A stretch of 64,000 nt of DNA from Clostridium_I sp963725425 (GCA_963725425.1 CAVRYJ010000041.1:248001-312000); one strand, 5' to 3'. Positions 24,073 to 33,515 are shown, counted from the first letter of the stretch. Program-made: numbers and translations. Notes: generated by a model from the letters alone, not told the origin.

Positions 24073-24798
24073 TTATTTGTCCATGATTTTTTTGAGTACA
24101 CCAGGATAATTGGTAATTATGCCATCAACTTTTAATTTAAGCATGGTTTGCATATCTTTTGGTGTATTCACAGTATAGGTATTAATTCGAATGTTTTCAT
24201 TGTGGCAGTCTTCAACAATTTTTGAATTCAAGCTATGAAAAGAAGGGTGCAGGGCATCTACTCCAACAAACTTCCCATATTTTTCTGGTCGATAAATGTT
24301 TAAGTCATATAGAAGTCCTACATTTATATTTGGTGCTATATCTTTAAAATGTTTCATGGAGTAGTGGTTGAAAGAAGATATTATGATTTTGTCACTAAGA
24401 GAATATTCATTTATTTTATTCAGAACGATTTCTTCTAGATTTGAATAGTTTATTATACTGTTTTTTAGTTCTAAATTTAAAATAAGGTTTTCGTTTTTAG
24501 CGAAATTCATTAGTTCATCTAAGGTTGGAATGGGTTGACAACTAAATTTATTTGACAAATTACTACCTGCATCTAATTTTACCAGCTCTGAAAAGGTGTA
24601 ATCTTTAACAAATCCTTTACCATCAGTAGTTCTATTTACTGTTTCATCATGGATAAGTACAGGTATATTGTCCTTTGTGAGTTGTACGTCGGTTTCTATA
24701 CCATCACAACCTAGGTTCTTAGCACTGAAAAAAGCTAGCATTGTATTTTCTGGATAGTCACCGCTAGCACCTCTATGAGCAATATTTAATGTTTCCAT
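24073..24798 (-). CDS. Glycerophosphodiester phosphodiesterase
   Basis: Hydrolyses glycerophosphodiesters to an alcohol and glycerol 3-phosphate. The 241-residue protein has the complete GDPD TIM-barrel pattern: IAHRGASGDYPENTMLAF at the N-terminus, DGIETDVQLTKDNIPVLIHDETVNRTTDGKG, LNLELKNS and the C-terminal VDGIITNYPGVL. The ATG at 24798 has GGAGGT seven bases upstream, better than the TTG six bases earlier. There is no signal peptide, so it is likely cytoplasmic. Confidence 0.93.
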   Translation of the reverse strand: METLNIAHRGASGDYPENTMLAFFSAKNLGCDGIETDVQLTKDNIPVLIHDETVNRTTDGKGFVKDYTFSELVKLDAGSNLSNKFSCQPIPTLDELMNFAKNENLILNLELKNSIINYSNLEEIVLNKINEYSLSDKIIISSFNHYSMKHFKDIAPNINVGLLYDLNIYRPEKYGKFVGVDALHPSFHSLNSKIVEDCHNENIRINTYTVNTPKDMQTMLKLKVDGIITNYPGVLKKIMDK

Positions 24799-24935
24799 TA
24801 GCAAAACCTCCTATATTAATCAAATAAGATTATCAATGACATTATCTCAGATTAATGTTAAAATGTTAAGGCATATCAAAGAAAATGGATCAGAATGTGG
24901 CTTGTTATTTTTGAAGATTCTTAAGGAATAAATAA

Positions 24936-24988
24936 AATATAAAAGCCTAAACAGAAAATCCCAATAATAGGTCAATTCCATTTAGGCT
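24936..24988 (-). terminator. Terminator after abrB-like gene
   Basis: On the minus strand, AGCCTAAA and TTTAGGCT form an 8-bp stem followed by TTTTATATTTTATTT, directly after the AbrB-family gene. Confidence 0.8.
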
Positions 24989-25010
24989 ATTATATTTATC
25001 TAATTAAAGA

Positions 25011-25253
25011 TTAGCTGTTTCTTAATTCTGTTAAACAACCCTTACAGATATTTTTTCCTCTGTAATTAGTTACGTCTTTAGCTTCTCCACAAAGGATACA
25101 TGCTGGTTGATATTTCTTTAATATTATTTGCTCACCATCTACATAAATTTCTAGAGCATCTTTCTCAGCTATATCTAGCGTTCTTCTTAATTCTATAGGA
25201 ATAACGATTCTTCCTAATTCATCTACTTTTCTTACTACACCTGTTGATTTCAT
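25011..25253 (-). CDS. abrB: AbrB family transition-state regulator
   Basis: An 80-residue DNA-binding regulator. The N-terminal swapped-hairpin domain MKSTGVVRKVDELGRIVIPIELRRTL is nearly the AbrB consensus. The C-terminal part carries two CxxC pairs (CILCGEAKD and CKGC), a zinc-ribbon-like extension seen in clostridial AbrB paralogues. In clostridia such proteins control the shift to solvent formation and sporulation; which targets apply here is unknown. An AGGAGGT-type site precedes the ATG. Confidence 0.9.
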   Translation of the reverse strand: MKSTGVVRKVDELGRIVIPIELRRTLDIAEKDALEIYVDGEQIILKKYQPACILCGEAKDVTNYRGKNICKGCLTELRNS

Positions 25254-25512
25254 TTTAAAACCTCCATAACTACAAAAATCGACTTATTTACTATTTAAAT
25301 GGTACCAATCATTACATATTAAGTCAATAGTTTTTTAAAAAAAACATAAGAAAAACATAGAGAATTCATAAAATATTCAAAAACTTGCTAATATATTAAT
25401 ATAAGTCCAAATTTAATTCGACAAAAAACAATTCTAATGCATCATAAAATTGTTAAAGTTTTATGAAAACTATAGAAATAAAAAAATAAAAGAAAATATT
25501 TCTAAAAAACTA

Positions 25513-25541
25513 TTGATTATTAATAATAAATATTATATAAT
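25513..25541 (+). promoter_or_regulatory. Sigma-A-type promoter of the rubrerythrin gene
   Basis: TTGATT and TATAAT are separated by exactly 17 bases, about 70 bases upstream of the rubrerythrin start. A 12-bp palindrome (ATTATTAATAAT, 25516-25527) lies between the boxes and could be a PerR-type operator, but the region is nearly pure A/T. The rest of the 25254-25614 gap shows no gene. Confidence 0.6.
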
Positions 25542-25614
25542 AATAAATGTTGAAACAATAAAATGTATTTAAAAATTAAATAAAAAAATTATATTTTATA
25601 GGAGGAATATTATT

Positions 25615-26163
25615 ATGAAAAAATTTGTATGTAGTGTGTGTGGTTATGTTTATGTAGGTGATGAAGCTCCAAATGAATGTCCTGTATGTAAAGCTGGAAA
25701 AGATAAATTTGTAGAGAAAACTGATGATAAAGCAGTGTGGGCAGATGAACACAAGGTTGGTATAGCAACAGGAGTTGATAAAGAAGTAATAGAAGGATTA
25801 AGAGCTAACTTTACTGGAGAGTGTAGCGAAGTAGGAATGTATATAGCTATGAGCCGTCAAGCTGATAGAGAAGGTTTCCCAGAAATTGCTGAAGCTTATA
25901 AGAGAATTGCTTTTGAAGAAGCTGATCATGCTTCAAAATTTGCAGAACTCCTTGGAGATGTCTTAACGGATAGTACTAAGAAAAATCTTGAACTTAGAGT
26001 AGAAGCAGAGTATGGTGCTTGCCAGGGTAAAAAAGATTTAGCTACTTTAGCAAAAAAACTTAACTATGATGCTATTCATGATACAGTTCATGAAATGTGT
26101 AAAGATGAAGCTCGTCACGGAAAAGCTTTTGAAGGTTTGTTAAATAGATATTTTGTAAAATAA
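25615..26163 (+). CDS. Reverse rubrerythrin (rubredoxin domain first)
   Basis: Non-haem iron peroxidase of 182 residues that reduces hydrogen peroxide (and possibly oxygen) with electrons from NADH via rubredoxin reductase. The rubredoxin domain is at the N-terminus (CSVCGYVYVGDEAPNECPVCKAG, residues 7-30), the reverse of classic rubrerythrin. The di-iron four-helix bundle follows with ECSEVGMYIAMSRQA, FEEADHASKFAELLG and CKDEARHGKAFEGLL. It is a typical oxidative-stress protein of clostridia. It has an AGGAGG ribosome site and its own promoter and terminator. Confidence 0.94.
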   Translation: MKKFVCSVCGYVYVGDEAPNECPVCKAGKDKFVEKTDDKAVWADEHKVGIATGVDKEVIEGLRANFTGECSEVGMYIAMSRQADREGFPEIAEAYKRIAFEEADHASKFAELLGDVLTDSTKKNLELRVEAEYGACQGKKDLATLAKKLNYDAIHDTVHEMCKDEARHGKAFEGLLNRYFVK

Positions 26164-26193
26164 TATAGTGCTGATCATAAAAAATGAAGGCAT

Positions 26194-26232
26194 AAAAAGG
26201 CTGTTCTTAATTTATTAAGAACAGCCTTTTTA
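26194..26232 (+). terminator. Terminator after rubrerythrin
   Basis: A long stem (AAAAAGGCTGTTCTTAA with its complement) ends in TTTTTA, 30 bases after the stop. It is symmetrical enough to serve the convergent pgsA-like gene as well. Confidence 0.9.
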
Positions 26233-26253
26233 CGTTTTAATTTAAACTTCTGA

Positions 26254-26766
26254 TTAATTTTTCCTATCAGAGAGGTATACATTTGTGTAATTTACAAAGG
26301 CTATAACTGCACTTAAAACTGCAATATAGATTAATACCCTTCCAATAAAGGGACTATATACAGCAAATAAAATTGCAATATAAAATAATAATGAAGAAAT
26401 TTTGCCAAATACATTTGCAGGTATTACTATGTCCTTATGATATAGAGAAATTCCGAATATAATCATAAATATCTCTTTTGAAGCCACAATTAAAAATATC
26501 CAAAGTGGAATAAATAATTTGAAAGCTAAACAAAACAGTACAGTTAATAACATCAATTTATCAGCTAATGGATCTAGTACAGTTCCTAATTTGGTAACTA
26601 TATTATATTTACGTGCTATGTATCCGTCTAATATATCTGTAATTCCTGCAGTAAAATAAATAGCTACAGAAATTTGTAAGCTGTTTGGATTATGTGAGAA
26701 AAAAGATACTATGAATATAGGAATCAACAATAATCTAAAAAATGTAAGAATATTGGGTATGTTCAA
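26254..26766 (-). CDS. pgsA: CDP-alcohol phosphatidyltransferase, probably phosphatidylglycerophosphate synthase
   Basis: Integral membrane enzyme joining CDP-diacylglycerol and an alcohol, most likely glycerol 3-phosphate, in phospholipid synthesis. The catalytic motif D-G-x2-A-R-x8-G-x3-D-x3-D is complete (DGYIARKYNIVTKLGTVLDPLAD), and there are about five hydrophobic helices. The start is the TTG at 26766: GGAGGTG lies six bases upstream, and the protein then begins MNIPNILTFFRLL, as PgsA proteins do. A GTG at 26775 would overlap the ribosome site. Length is 170 residues. Confidence 0.88.
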   Translation of the reverse strand: MNIPNILTFFRLLLIPIFIVSFFSHNPNSLQISVAIYFTAGITDILDGYIARKYNIVTKLGTVLDPLADKLMLLTVLFCLAFKLFIPLWIFLIVASKEIFMIIFGISLYHKDIVIPANVFGKISSLLFYIAILFAVYSPFIGRVLIYIAVLSAVIAFVNYTNVYLSDRKN

Positions 26767-26988
26767 AAAGATCACCTCCGAGTGTAATACTATTAAAGTA
26801 TTTCCACTGATATTATAAAATATAATTTTTATATTAATACATTATATAATATTTAGAGTATTAAATATAGATTTTAATTAGGAAAACAGAATATACGAAC
26901 TATACAAGTTGATAACATATTAATATTCGCTTATTTTATTGACTAGTTTATAGTGCTCTGATAATATATTAAAGGGAGGGGATAAATT

Positions 26989-28395
26989 TTGAAAAATAAT
27001 TATGATGTAGTTATAGTTGGAGCTGGGCCTGCGGGTATCTTTACTGCACTTGAATTCACAAAACTTAGACCAAAATCAAGGATTTTGATAGTTGATAGAG
27101 GTAAAGGTATAGAAAAAAGGGTATGTCCAGCTAGAAAAACGGGGAAGTGCGTACATTGCAATCCATGTTCAATAACCTTTGGATGGTCAGGCGCAGGAGC
27201 TTTTTCAGATGGAAAACTATCATTAAGCCCTGAAGTTGGAGGTAGGATTCTAGAATATTATTCTAAAAAAGAGTCTCAAGAGTTAGTAAATTATTGCGAC
27301 GATATATATATAAAATTTGGTGCTAACAAGACTGTATATGGATTAAACAGTGAAAAAGTTGATGATATAAAATACGAGGCTAGCAAACACAATATTCGTC
27401 TTGTGGAGTGTCCGGTAAGGCATTTAGGAACTGAACTTGCCTATGAGGTATTAAAAGGGATGTACCTACATCTTATGAAAAATACGAATACTGAATTTGA
27501 AGAACTTACAGAAGTGACAGATATTATTGTAGAAGATGGAAAAGCTTGTGGAGTGTTTTTAAAGAATAAGGTAAGTGAAAGAGAAATAAGAGCAGAAAAC
27601 ATAATTGTGGCACCAGGTAGAGGCGGAGCAGATTGGCTTTCCAAAGAAGCAAAAAAACTCGACATAAAAACTACTAATAATGCAGTTGATATAGGTGTTA
27701 GAGTAGAAGTTCCAAACTCTATAATGGATCATTTAACTAAGGATTTATATGAGGCAAAGCTAGTTTATTATTCAGACACATTTGAGAATAAGGTTAGAAC
27801 TTTCTGCATGAATCCTGGAGGAGTCGTGTCAGAAGAACATTACGACGAGGCAATGGCAGTAGTAAATGGACACAGCTATTCAGAGAAACATTTAAGAACA
27901 AGTAACACAAATTTTGCTATGCTAGTGTCTACGTCATTTACAGAACCATTTAATCAGCCAATGGATTATGGCAAATATATTGCAAAGCTTGGAAATATGT
28001 TAACCGGTGGTGGTGTCATGGTACAAAGACTTGGAGATTTGCTTAGTGGAAGAAGAACAAATAAATCAAGACTTGAAAAATCTACTACAATACCAACACT
28101 TAAGAATGCAGTACCTGGAGATTTAAGTTTTGTACTTCCTCAAAGGCATTTGACTTCAATTGTTGAGGCATTAAAGGCTTTTGACAAAATCGCACCAGGT
28201 TTATATAGCAAAAACACTCTTTTATATGGAGTGGAAGTAAAATTTTATTCAAGTAAAGTTGAAACAAATAATAAGTTTGAAACACGTATTAAAAATTTAT
28301 ATACTATAGGCGATGGCGCAGGAATTACAAGAGGTCTTATGCAAGCGTCAGTAACAGGAGTAATTGTAGCAAGAGATATAGCAAGTAAATATTAG
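26989..28395 (+). CDS. FAD-dependent oxidoreductase of the COG2509 type
   Basis: A 468-residue flavoprotein. The FAD-binding turn VIVGAGPAGIFTALEFTKL is at the N-terminus, a CxxC-rich segment (RVCPARKTGKCVHCNPC) follows near residue 45, and VAPGRGGADWL and the C-terminal NLYTIGDGAGITRGLMQASVTG are family features. The start is a TTG with AAAGGGAGGGG upstream. Members are annotated only as uncharacterised FAD-dependent dehydrogenases; substrate is unknown. It precedes purA but is separated by a palindromic repeat. Confidence 0.85.
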   Translation: MKNNYDVVIVGAGPAGIFTALEFTKLRPKSRILIVDRGKGIEKRVCPARKTGKCVHCNPCSITFGWSGAGAFSDGKLSLSPEVGGRILEYYSKKESQELVNYCDDIYIKFGANKTVYGLNSEKVDDIKYEASKHNIRLVECPVRHLGTELAYEVLKGMYLHLMKNTNTEFEELTEVTDIIVEDGKACGVFLKNKVSEREIRAENIIVAPGRGGADWLSKEAKKLDIKTTNNAVDIGVRVEVPNSIMDHLTKDLYEAKLVYYSDTFENKVRTFCMNPGGVVSEEHYDEAMAVVNGHSYSEKHLRTSNTNFAMLVSTSFTEPFNQPMDYGKYIAKLGNMLTGGGVMVQRLGDLLSGRRTNKSRLEKSTTIPTLKNAVPGDLSFVLPQRHLTSIVEALKAFDKIAPGLYSKNTLLYGVEVKFYSSKVETNNKFETRIKNLYTIGDGAGITRGLMQASVTGVIVARDIASKY

Positions 28396-28400
28396 AATTA

Positions 28401-28454
28401 GGCATCTTAAAAAAAATAAAGAGTAAGTTTACTAATTATTTTTATTTTAGGTAC
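28401..28454. repeat. Degenerate GGCATCTT palindromic repeat
   Basis: GGCATCTTAAAAAAAATA and TATTTTTATTTTAGGTAC form an imperfect palindrome between the flavoprotein gene and purA. It resembles the better copies at 43187 and 51760 and is likely a decayed member of the family. Confidence 0.4.
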
Positions 28455-28481
28455 ATTATAAATTGAAAGCGAGGAGTTTAA

Positions 28482-29768
28482 ATGTCATCATTTATAGTTT
28501 TAGGAGCTCAATGGGGAGACGAAGGTAAAGGTAAAATGACTGATTACCTTGCAGAAAATGCAGATGTTGTTGTTAGGTTTCAAGGTGGAAATAATGCAGG
28601 ACATACGGTAGAAGTTGGGGATAAACAATATAAACTTCATCTTATACCTTCAGGTATATTATATGGAGATAAGCTTAATGTTATAGGAAACGGTGTTGTT
28701 GTAGACCCAAAGGCTATGTTTGAGGAAATTGAATATCTTGAAGGACTAGGAGTTAAAGTAACAGCAGACAACTTTATAGTCAGTGATAGAGCACATCTTG
28801 TAATGCCTTATCACAGAGCACTAGATGCAGCAAAGGAGAAGGCAAGAGGTAAAAATGATATAGGAACTACTGGAAAAGGAATTGGGCCTTGTTATACTGA
28901 TAAAGCTGAAAGAAGTGGCATACGAGTTTGCGATTTAATGCATAAAGAAGTTTTTAAGGTAAGACTCAAGGAAAATATTGATTTTAAAAACCAGATTCTT
29001 TCTAAAATATATGGAATGGAAGCATTGGATCTTGATGCAATTTACAAAGAATATTTAGGTTATGCTGAGATGATGAGGAAATTTGTAACTGATACTTCCG
29101 TAAGAGTGTATGATGCAATTAAAGCAGGAAAAAATGTCCTTTTTGAAGGAGCACAAGGAAATCTTTTAGATATAGACTATGGTACGTACCCTTTTGTTAC
29201 ATCTTCAAATACAATTGCAGGTGGAGTTTGCACGGGAGCTGGAATAGGACCCAATATGATAAATAGTGTTGTAGGAATTGCTAAAGCGTATACAACTAGA
29301 GTTGGAAAAGGACCATTTCCTACAGAGCTTTTAGATGAAATGGGAGAACATATAAGAACAGTTGGACATGAGTTTGGAGTTACAACAGGAAGAGCAAGAA
29401 GATGTGGATGGTTAGATGTTGTAATATTAAAATCAGCAGCAAGAGTCTCTGGAATCACAAGTTTTGCTTTAACAAAAATAGATACTTTAGCTGGAATTGA
29501 TAAGATTAAAATATGTATTGGTTATGATCTTAATGGAAAAACTATAAGTCACGTACCAGCATCTCTTGAAGATTTAGCACTTTGCAAACCAATTTATGAG
29601 GAATTTGATGGTTGGGACGATAGCGTGGTGAAAGCGAGAAGTTATGATGAATTACCTAAAAACGCTAAAATATATATAAAGAGAATTGAAGAATTGACTG
29701 ATACTAAAATTTCTTTAGTTGGTGTTGGACCAAGAAGAGATCAAACTATTGTAGTTAGTGAAATATAA
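28482..29768 (+). CDS. purA: Adenylosuccinate synthetase
   Basis: GTP-dependent enzyme converting IMP and aspartate to adenylosuccinate, the first step from IMP to AMP. At 428 residues it is of normal length. The GTP-binding start is IVLGAQWGDEGKGKMTDYLAE, followed by the FQGGNNAGHTV signature, the IGTTGKGIGPCYTDKAERSGIR loop, and FEGAQGNLLDIDYGTYPFVTSSNT. The C-terminal GVGPRRDQTI completes the family pattern. An AGCGAGGAG ribosome site precedes the ATG. Confidence 0.98.
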   Translation: MSSFIVLGAQWGDEGKGKMTDYLAENADVVVRFQGGNNAGHTVEVGDKQYKLHLIPSGILYGDKLNVIGNGVVVDPKAMFEEIEYLEGLGVKVTADNFIVSDRAHLVMPYHRALDAAKEKARGKNDIGTTGKGIGPCYTDKAERSGIRVCDLMHKEVFKVRLKENIDFKNQILSKIYGMEALDLDAIYKEYLGYAEMMRKFVTDTSVRVYDAIKAGKNVLFEGAQGNLLDIDYGTYPFVTSSNTIAGGVCTGAGIGPNMINSVVGIAKAYTTRVGKGPFPTELLDEMGEHIRTVGHEFGVTTGRARRCGWLDVVILKSAARVSGITSFALTKIDTLAGIDKIKICIGYDLNGKTISHVPASLEDLALCKPIYEEFDGWDDSVVKARSYDELPKNAKIYIKRIEELTDTKISLVGVGPRRDQTIVVSEI

Positions 29769-29844
29769 ATGTATAATACTTATATTATGACGAAAATATT
29801 AATAGAGTTATAATAAATTTGATATGAAAAGAGGTATGTAGTTT

Positions 29845-30030
29845 ATGAGTATTACTAAAGACATGACAATAGGTGAAGTTGTTAGAACTAATCCTGAATC
29901 AGCGCAAACGCTAATGAGCTTTGGAATGGGATGCATAGGTTGCCCATCTTCTCAAGGAGAAACATTAGAGCAAGCAGCAATGGTTCACGGACTTGATTTA
30001 GATGATTTATTAGTTGCATTAAATAAATAG
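29845..30030 (+). CDS. DUF1858 small protein
   Basis: A 61-residue protein with the DUF1858 pattern: ITKDMTIGEVVRTNPESAQTLMSFGMGCIGCPSSQGETLEQAAMVHG. The CxxC in GMGCIGCP is the conserved feature, suggesting a redox or metal-binding role (the domain also occurs in hybrid-cluster and Fe-S repair proteins). It is a single gene with its own terminator. Confidence 0.85.
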   Translation: MSITKDMTIGEVVRTNPESAQTLMSFGMGCIGCPSSQGETLEQAAMVHGLDLDDLLVALNK

Positions 30031-30045
30031 TTAAATAAACTATAA

Positions 30046-30080
30046 AAGCACTGCCTAAAAACAGTGCTTATTTTTTTATT
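30046..30080 (+). terminator. Terminator after DUF1858 gene
   Basis: An 8-bp stem (AAGCACTG with CAGTGCTT) is followed by ATTTTTTTATT. Confidence 0.9.
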
Positions 30081-30209
30081 TGAAAGTACATCTTTTGAAA
30101 AGTATTTGATAAGTTATATTTTGAAAAAATGATTATTTTTAAATAAGGTAAAAATAGTATATAATTAGTATAATATAATATTTTAAATTTGGCTAAGGGG
30201 GTATAGATT

Positions 30210-30971
30210 ATGGGAAAATCAATTTATGAGAAAGAATATGATGTTCATCATTATGAAGTAGATGCAAATGGAAGGATATTTGTTGCTAGTATAATGAATT
30301 ATTTAGATGACTTAGCAGTTTCACAGGCTGAATATTTAAATATAGGTATTGAATACTTATTAACTAATAAAATAGCATGGGTAATATATAAATGGGATGT
30401 TAAATTCAATAAATATGCAATGGTTACGGACAAACTTAAAGTTAGGACGGAACCTTATTCAGTGAGAAAATTTTATGCATATAGAAAGTATGAAGTGGTA
30501 AACTCAGATGGAGAGGTAATTGTTTCAGCTAATTCTTTATGGTTTCTAATAGATACAGAGAAAAGAAGGCCAAGCAAGATAAGCGAAGAAATATGCACAA
30601 AATTTGGACTTAGTTTAAATGACAAAAAACAACTAGAATTTGAAAGACTAAAAAAACCTGAAAATATAACTATGGAAAAAGAGTTTCAAGTTAGATATTC
30701 AGATATAGATACAAATAAACACGTGAATAATGTAAGATACGTAACTTGGGCATTGGAGGCAGTGCCTGAAGATATATTGAGTAACTGTACATTAAAAGAA
30801 TTAAAAATAAATTATGAAAAAGAAACTGAATATGGTGAAGTTATAAAGGTATTATGTGAAGTTAAAGAATTAGACCATGAATATATAGTCATAAGTAGTA
30901 TACAAAATTCAAAGAATGAAAAACTAACGTTATTTAAAATGGTATGGAATAAGGCATCTTCAAAAAAATAG
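30210..30971 (+). CDS. Acyl-ACP thioesterase
   Basis: A 253-residue double-hotdog thioesterase that releases fatty acids from acyl carrier protein. The N-terminal half begins YEKEYDVHHYEVDANGRIFVASIMNYLDDLAVSQAEYL. The C-terminal half has FQVRYSDIDTNKHVNNVRYVTWALE, where the catalytic Asn/His pair (N-K-H-V-N-N) lies. The final codons (SSKK and stop) fall inside a palindromic GGCATCTT repeat, so the extreme C-terminus is repeat-derived. It is distant from the fab operon in this window. Confidence 0.88.
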   Translation: MGKSIYEKEYDVHHYEVDANGRIFVASIMNYLDDLAVSQAEYLNIGIEYLLTNKIAWVIYKWDVKFNKYAMVTDKLKVRTEPYSVRKFYAYRKYEVVNSDGEVIVSANSLWFLIDTEKRRPSKISEEICTKFGLSLNDKKQLEFERLKKPENITMEKEFQVRYSDIDTNKHVNNVRYVTWALEAVPEDILSNCTLKELKINYEKETEYGEVIKVLCEVKELDHEYIVISSIQNSKNEKLTLFKMVWNKASSKK

Positions 30972-31111
30972 CAAGTCAGTATTCTGGTCTATTTCGTGGT
31001 ATGCAACGCCTTACATAACCATTACATAGCTAACGCTTGCGTAGGTAATGCCTCCTCGCCTACCGCAAAATATCCTCAGAATCTTTGACTTGATATTTTC
31101 TTTCAGATGCC
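30953..31111. repeat. Long GGCATCTT palindromic repeat with extra core
   Basis: Arms 30953-30986 and 31077-31111 pair over about 34 bases (GGCATCTTC, A-run, then GCAAGTCA and TTCTG against CAGAA, TGACTTG and AGATGCC). The core carries a GC-richer 90-base stretch not found in the short copies. The left arm encodes the last residues of the thioesterase. The right arm ends 10 bases before the stop of the convergent flavoprotein gene. Confidence 0.75.
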
Positions 31112-31120
31112 TAAATAATC

Positions 31121-32359
31121 TTATTCCATACCATTTCCAGCATTTTTACCTGCAAGATACCCTGAACTCCAAGCCCATTGTAGGTTAAAACCACCACAAT
31201 CTCCATCAACATCAAGAATTTCTCCACAGAAATATAAGTTCTTCATTTTCTTAGATTCTAATGTTTCATTGTGAATCTGTTTCGTATCAACACCACCAGC
31301 AGTAACCTGTGAATTTGTAAAAGAATTAGTAGCAGTTACCTTAAAATTCCAATCCTTTAAAAGTTTTAAAAGGTTCTCTTTTTCATTCCACTGAAGGTCA
31401 TAACATGGTTTATGTATATCATGTATTTGTGCCTCTTTAAGAAGCACAGGTATAAGTTTCTTGTTTATAATACCTATAAAACAATCAAAAACACTTCTAT
31501 AACTGAAAGTGCCAAAGTGGTTGTCAAGAAACTCTTTAAGTTCTTCATTGGAAAACGTAGGCATCATATCTATAGCTATGGTAACATTTTGTCCTTTATC
31601 CAAATTTACACCTGCAATACGGCTTAATTGGAGAATAGGAGGACCGGATATACCATAGTCAGTAAAGAGTATCTCTCCAAATTCCTTTTTTATGAACTTA
31701 TTGTTCACCAATATTTGGGCATATCCATTAAATTTAACCCCAGAAATTGCTTTAAGGTTTTTATAGTTAAGCTTTAATTGAACTAGTGATGGCACTGGAT
31801 CAATAATGCTATGCCCCATAGAAGAGCTAAGAGCATACCCAGAACCATCTGAACCTGACTTTGGTAAAGACTTACCTCCAGCAGCTAATATGAGCTTACT
31901 GCATTGATATATGGCGTTTTCAGAGGCAAGTATTTTAAAGATACCATTGTCATGTTCAATTTTTTTAACTTTAGTATTTAAATACACAGGTATTTCTCTT
32001 TCAAGCACAGCTGACCTCAGTATGTCCAGCACGGATGATGCTTGCAGAGACATTGGGTACATTTTTCCATCCTCAAGTGTAATTAGTGGTAAACCTAATG
32101 AACTAAAAAATAATTCTGTAGATTTATAATTAAAGGTATTAAGGGCAAAATCAAAAAAAATATTGTTGTCACTGTGATATCTAGAAAAATCACAACAGCT
32201 GTTGGTTATATTACATCTACCATTTCCGGTAGTTAATATCTTTTTACCTATTCTATCATTGGATTCTAATATAGCAACGTCGCATCCTAAATCCTTTGCT
32301 GTAATAGCAGCAATAATTCCAGAAGCACCTCCACCAATTACAATAATGTTGTGTTTCAA
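31121..32359 (-). CDS. HI0933-family flavoprotein (BaiN-like)
   Basis: A 412-residue NAD(P)/FAD-dependent oxidoreductase of the HI0933/BaiN group. The FAD turn is IIVIGGGASGIIAAITAKDLG; the family segment SNDRIGKKILTTGNGRCNITN follows near residue 35. GGKSLPKSGSDGSGY and the C-terminal FCGEILDVDGDCGGFNLQWAWSSGY are diagnostic. Physiological substrates are mostly unknown; some relatives are linked to bile-acid metabolism. It is a single gene, with a CACATCCT-type (AGGATGTG) site before the ATG. Confidence 0.92.
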   Translation of the reverse strand: MKHNIIVIGGGASGIIAAITAKDLGCDVAILESNDRIGKKILTTGNGRCNITNSCCDFSRYHSDNNIFFDFALNTFNYKSTELFFSSLGLPLITLEDGKMYPMSLQASSVLDILRSAVLEREIPVYLNTKVKKIEHDNGIFKILASENAIYQCSKLILAAGGKSLPKSGSDGSGYALSSSMGHSIIDPVPSLVQLKLNYKNLKAISGVKFNGYAQILVNNKFIKKEFGEILFTDYGISGPPILQLSRIAGVNLDKGQNVTIAIDMMPTFSNEELKEFLDNHFGTFSYRSVFDCFIGIINKKLIPVLLKEAQIHDIHKPCYDLQWNEKENLLKLLKDWNFKVTATNSFTNSQVTAGGVDTKQIHNETLESKKMKNLYFCGEILDVDGDCGGFNLQWAWSSGYLAGKNAGNGME

Positions 32360-32546
32360 AACAAATCACATCCTAAATATTATTATAAGTACATTTTACC
32401 CTAAAAAACATTAGTATATATATTTTTTTCTGTTTTATTGGATTCTCATAATTGTTTGGAATATTCTAAAAATAATGATATTATATCATTAGAGGGCTGT
32501 TAATAAGTAGAACTCTCAAATTAAGAATGGTTAGGTGGAAATGCAA

Positions 32547-33341
32547 ATGTTTACTATTTATGCTGTATCAGACTCTATAGGTGAGACTGCAGAGCAAGTT
32601 GCAAAAGCAACAGCAAGTCAATTTAATACAGAAGTTCAGGTTAAGAGGATAAGTTATGTAAAAGATGTAGGAGAGGCAATAAAGTTTATAGACAGCATAG
32701 AGGATATAGAGAACAGTATGGTTATATCTACAGTAGTATTAGTTGATGTTAGAGAAACGCTTACTAAGTATTGTAGTGAGAAAGACATTTCAATAAATAA
32801 TATTCTGGGACCATGTATTGATACTGTATCAAAGATATTAGACAAAACTCCGGATTATAAGCCAGGGGCAATATGGGATATGGATTCAGATTACTACAAG
32901 CGAATAGAGGCCATGGAATTTGCAATTCAATATGATGACAGCAAGGATAATAGAGGTATTGTTAACGCAGATGTAGTTTTACTAGGTTTGTCAAGAACAT
33001 CCAAAACACCACTTTGTATGTATTTGGCTAATAAATCCATAAAAGCAATAAATGTACCATTAGTGCCAGAAATATCACTTCCAGAAGAATTAAATAAAAT
33101 AGATAGAAAAAAAATAATAGGATTAACTATAGATCCAATGCAACTTATAGATATAAGAAAGCATAGAATGGATAAATATAAAAGAATTAGTGCTGAAATA
33201 GAATATGCAAATGCTGAAAGGGTTCTTCAAGAAATAGAATATGCAGATAGAGTTATGAGAAGACTTAATTGTAATGTTATTGATGTTACGAAAAGGGCAA
33301 TTGAGGATACTGCTTTACTTATAATGGAGTCAGTGAAATAA
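32547..33341 (+). CDS. Bifunctional kinase/pyrophosphorylase regulating PPDK (DUF299)
   Basis: A regulatory protein of 264 residues that phosphorylates and dephosphorylates pyruvate phosphate dikinase (or PEP synthase). The N-terminus YAVSDSIGETAEQVAKATA and the P-loop GLSRTSKTPLCMYLANKSIKA (near residue 150) are the family signatures. The ATG at 32547 has AGGTGG eight bases upstream; ATG at 32541 is too close. No target dikinase gene is in the window. Confidence 0.9.
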   Translation: MFTIYAVSDSIGETAEQVAKATASQFNTEVQVKRISYVKDVGEAIKFIDSIEDIENSMVISTVVLVDVRETLTKYCSEKDISINNILGPCIDTVSKILDKTPDYKPGAIWDMDSDYYKRIEAMEFAIQYDDSKDNRGIVNADVVLLGLSRTSKTPLCMYLANKSIKAINVPLVPEISLPEELNKIDRKKIIGLTIDPMQLIDIRKHRMDKYKRISAEIEYANAERVLQEIEYADRVMRRLNCNVIDVTKRAIEDTALLIMESVK

Positions 33342-33443
33342 GATTATGTTGAAAAATTATTACCATACATGGACAAAATATGTTTTATTAAGTAAAAGTA
33401 AACGTTTACCATATAAATAAATCAAAGTATTTATAAATTTAGG

Positions 33444-33472
33444 TTGACAGGTTGGGTTTTTTTTTGTATCAT
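33444..33472 (+). promoter_or_regulatory. Promoter of the tRNA cluster
   Basis: TTGACA and TATCAT with a 17-base spacer lie about 45 bases upstream of the first tRNA. The perfect -35 box fits a strong stable-RNA promoter. Confidence 0.8.
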
Positions 33473-33515
33473 ATTTATTGTCGGGTTGAAAGACCAGAAA
33501 GATTAAATTTTAAAA

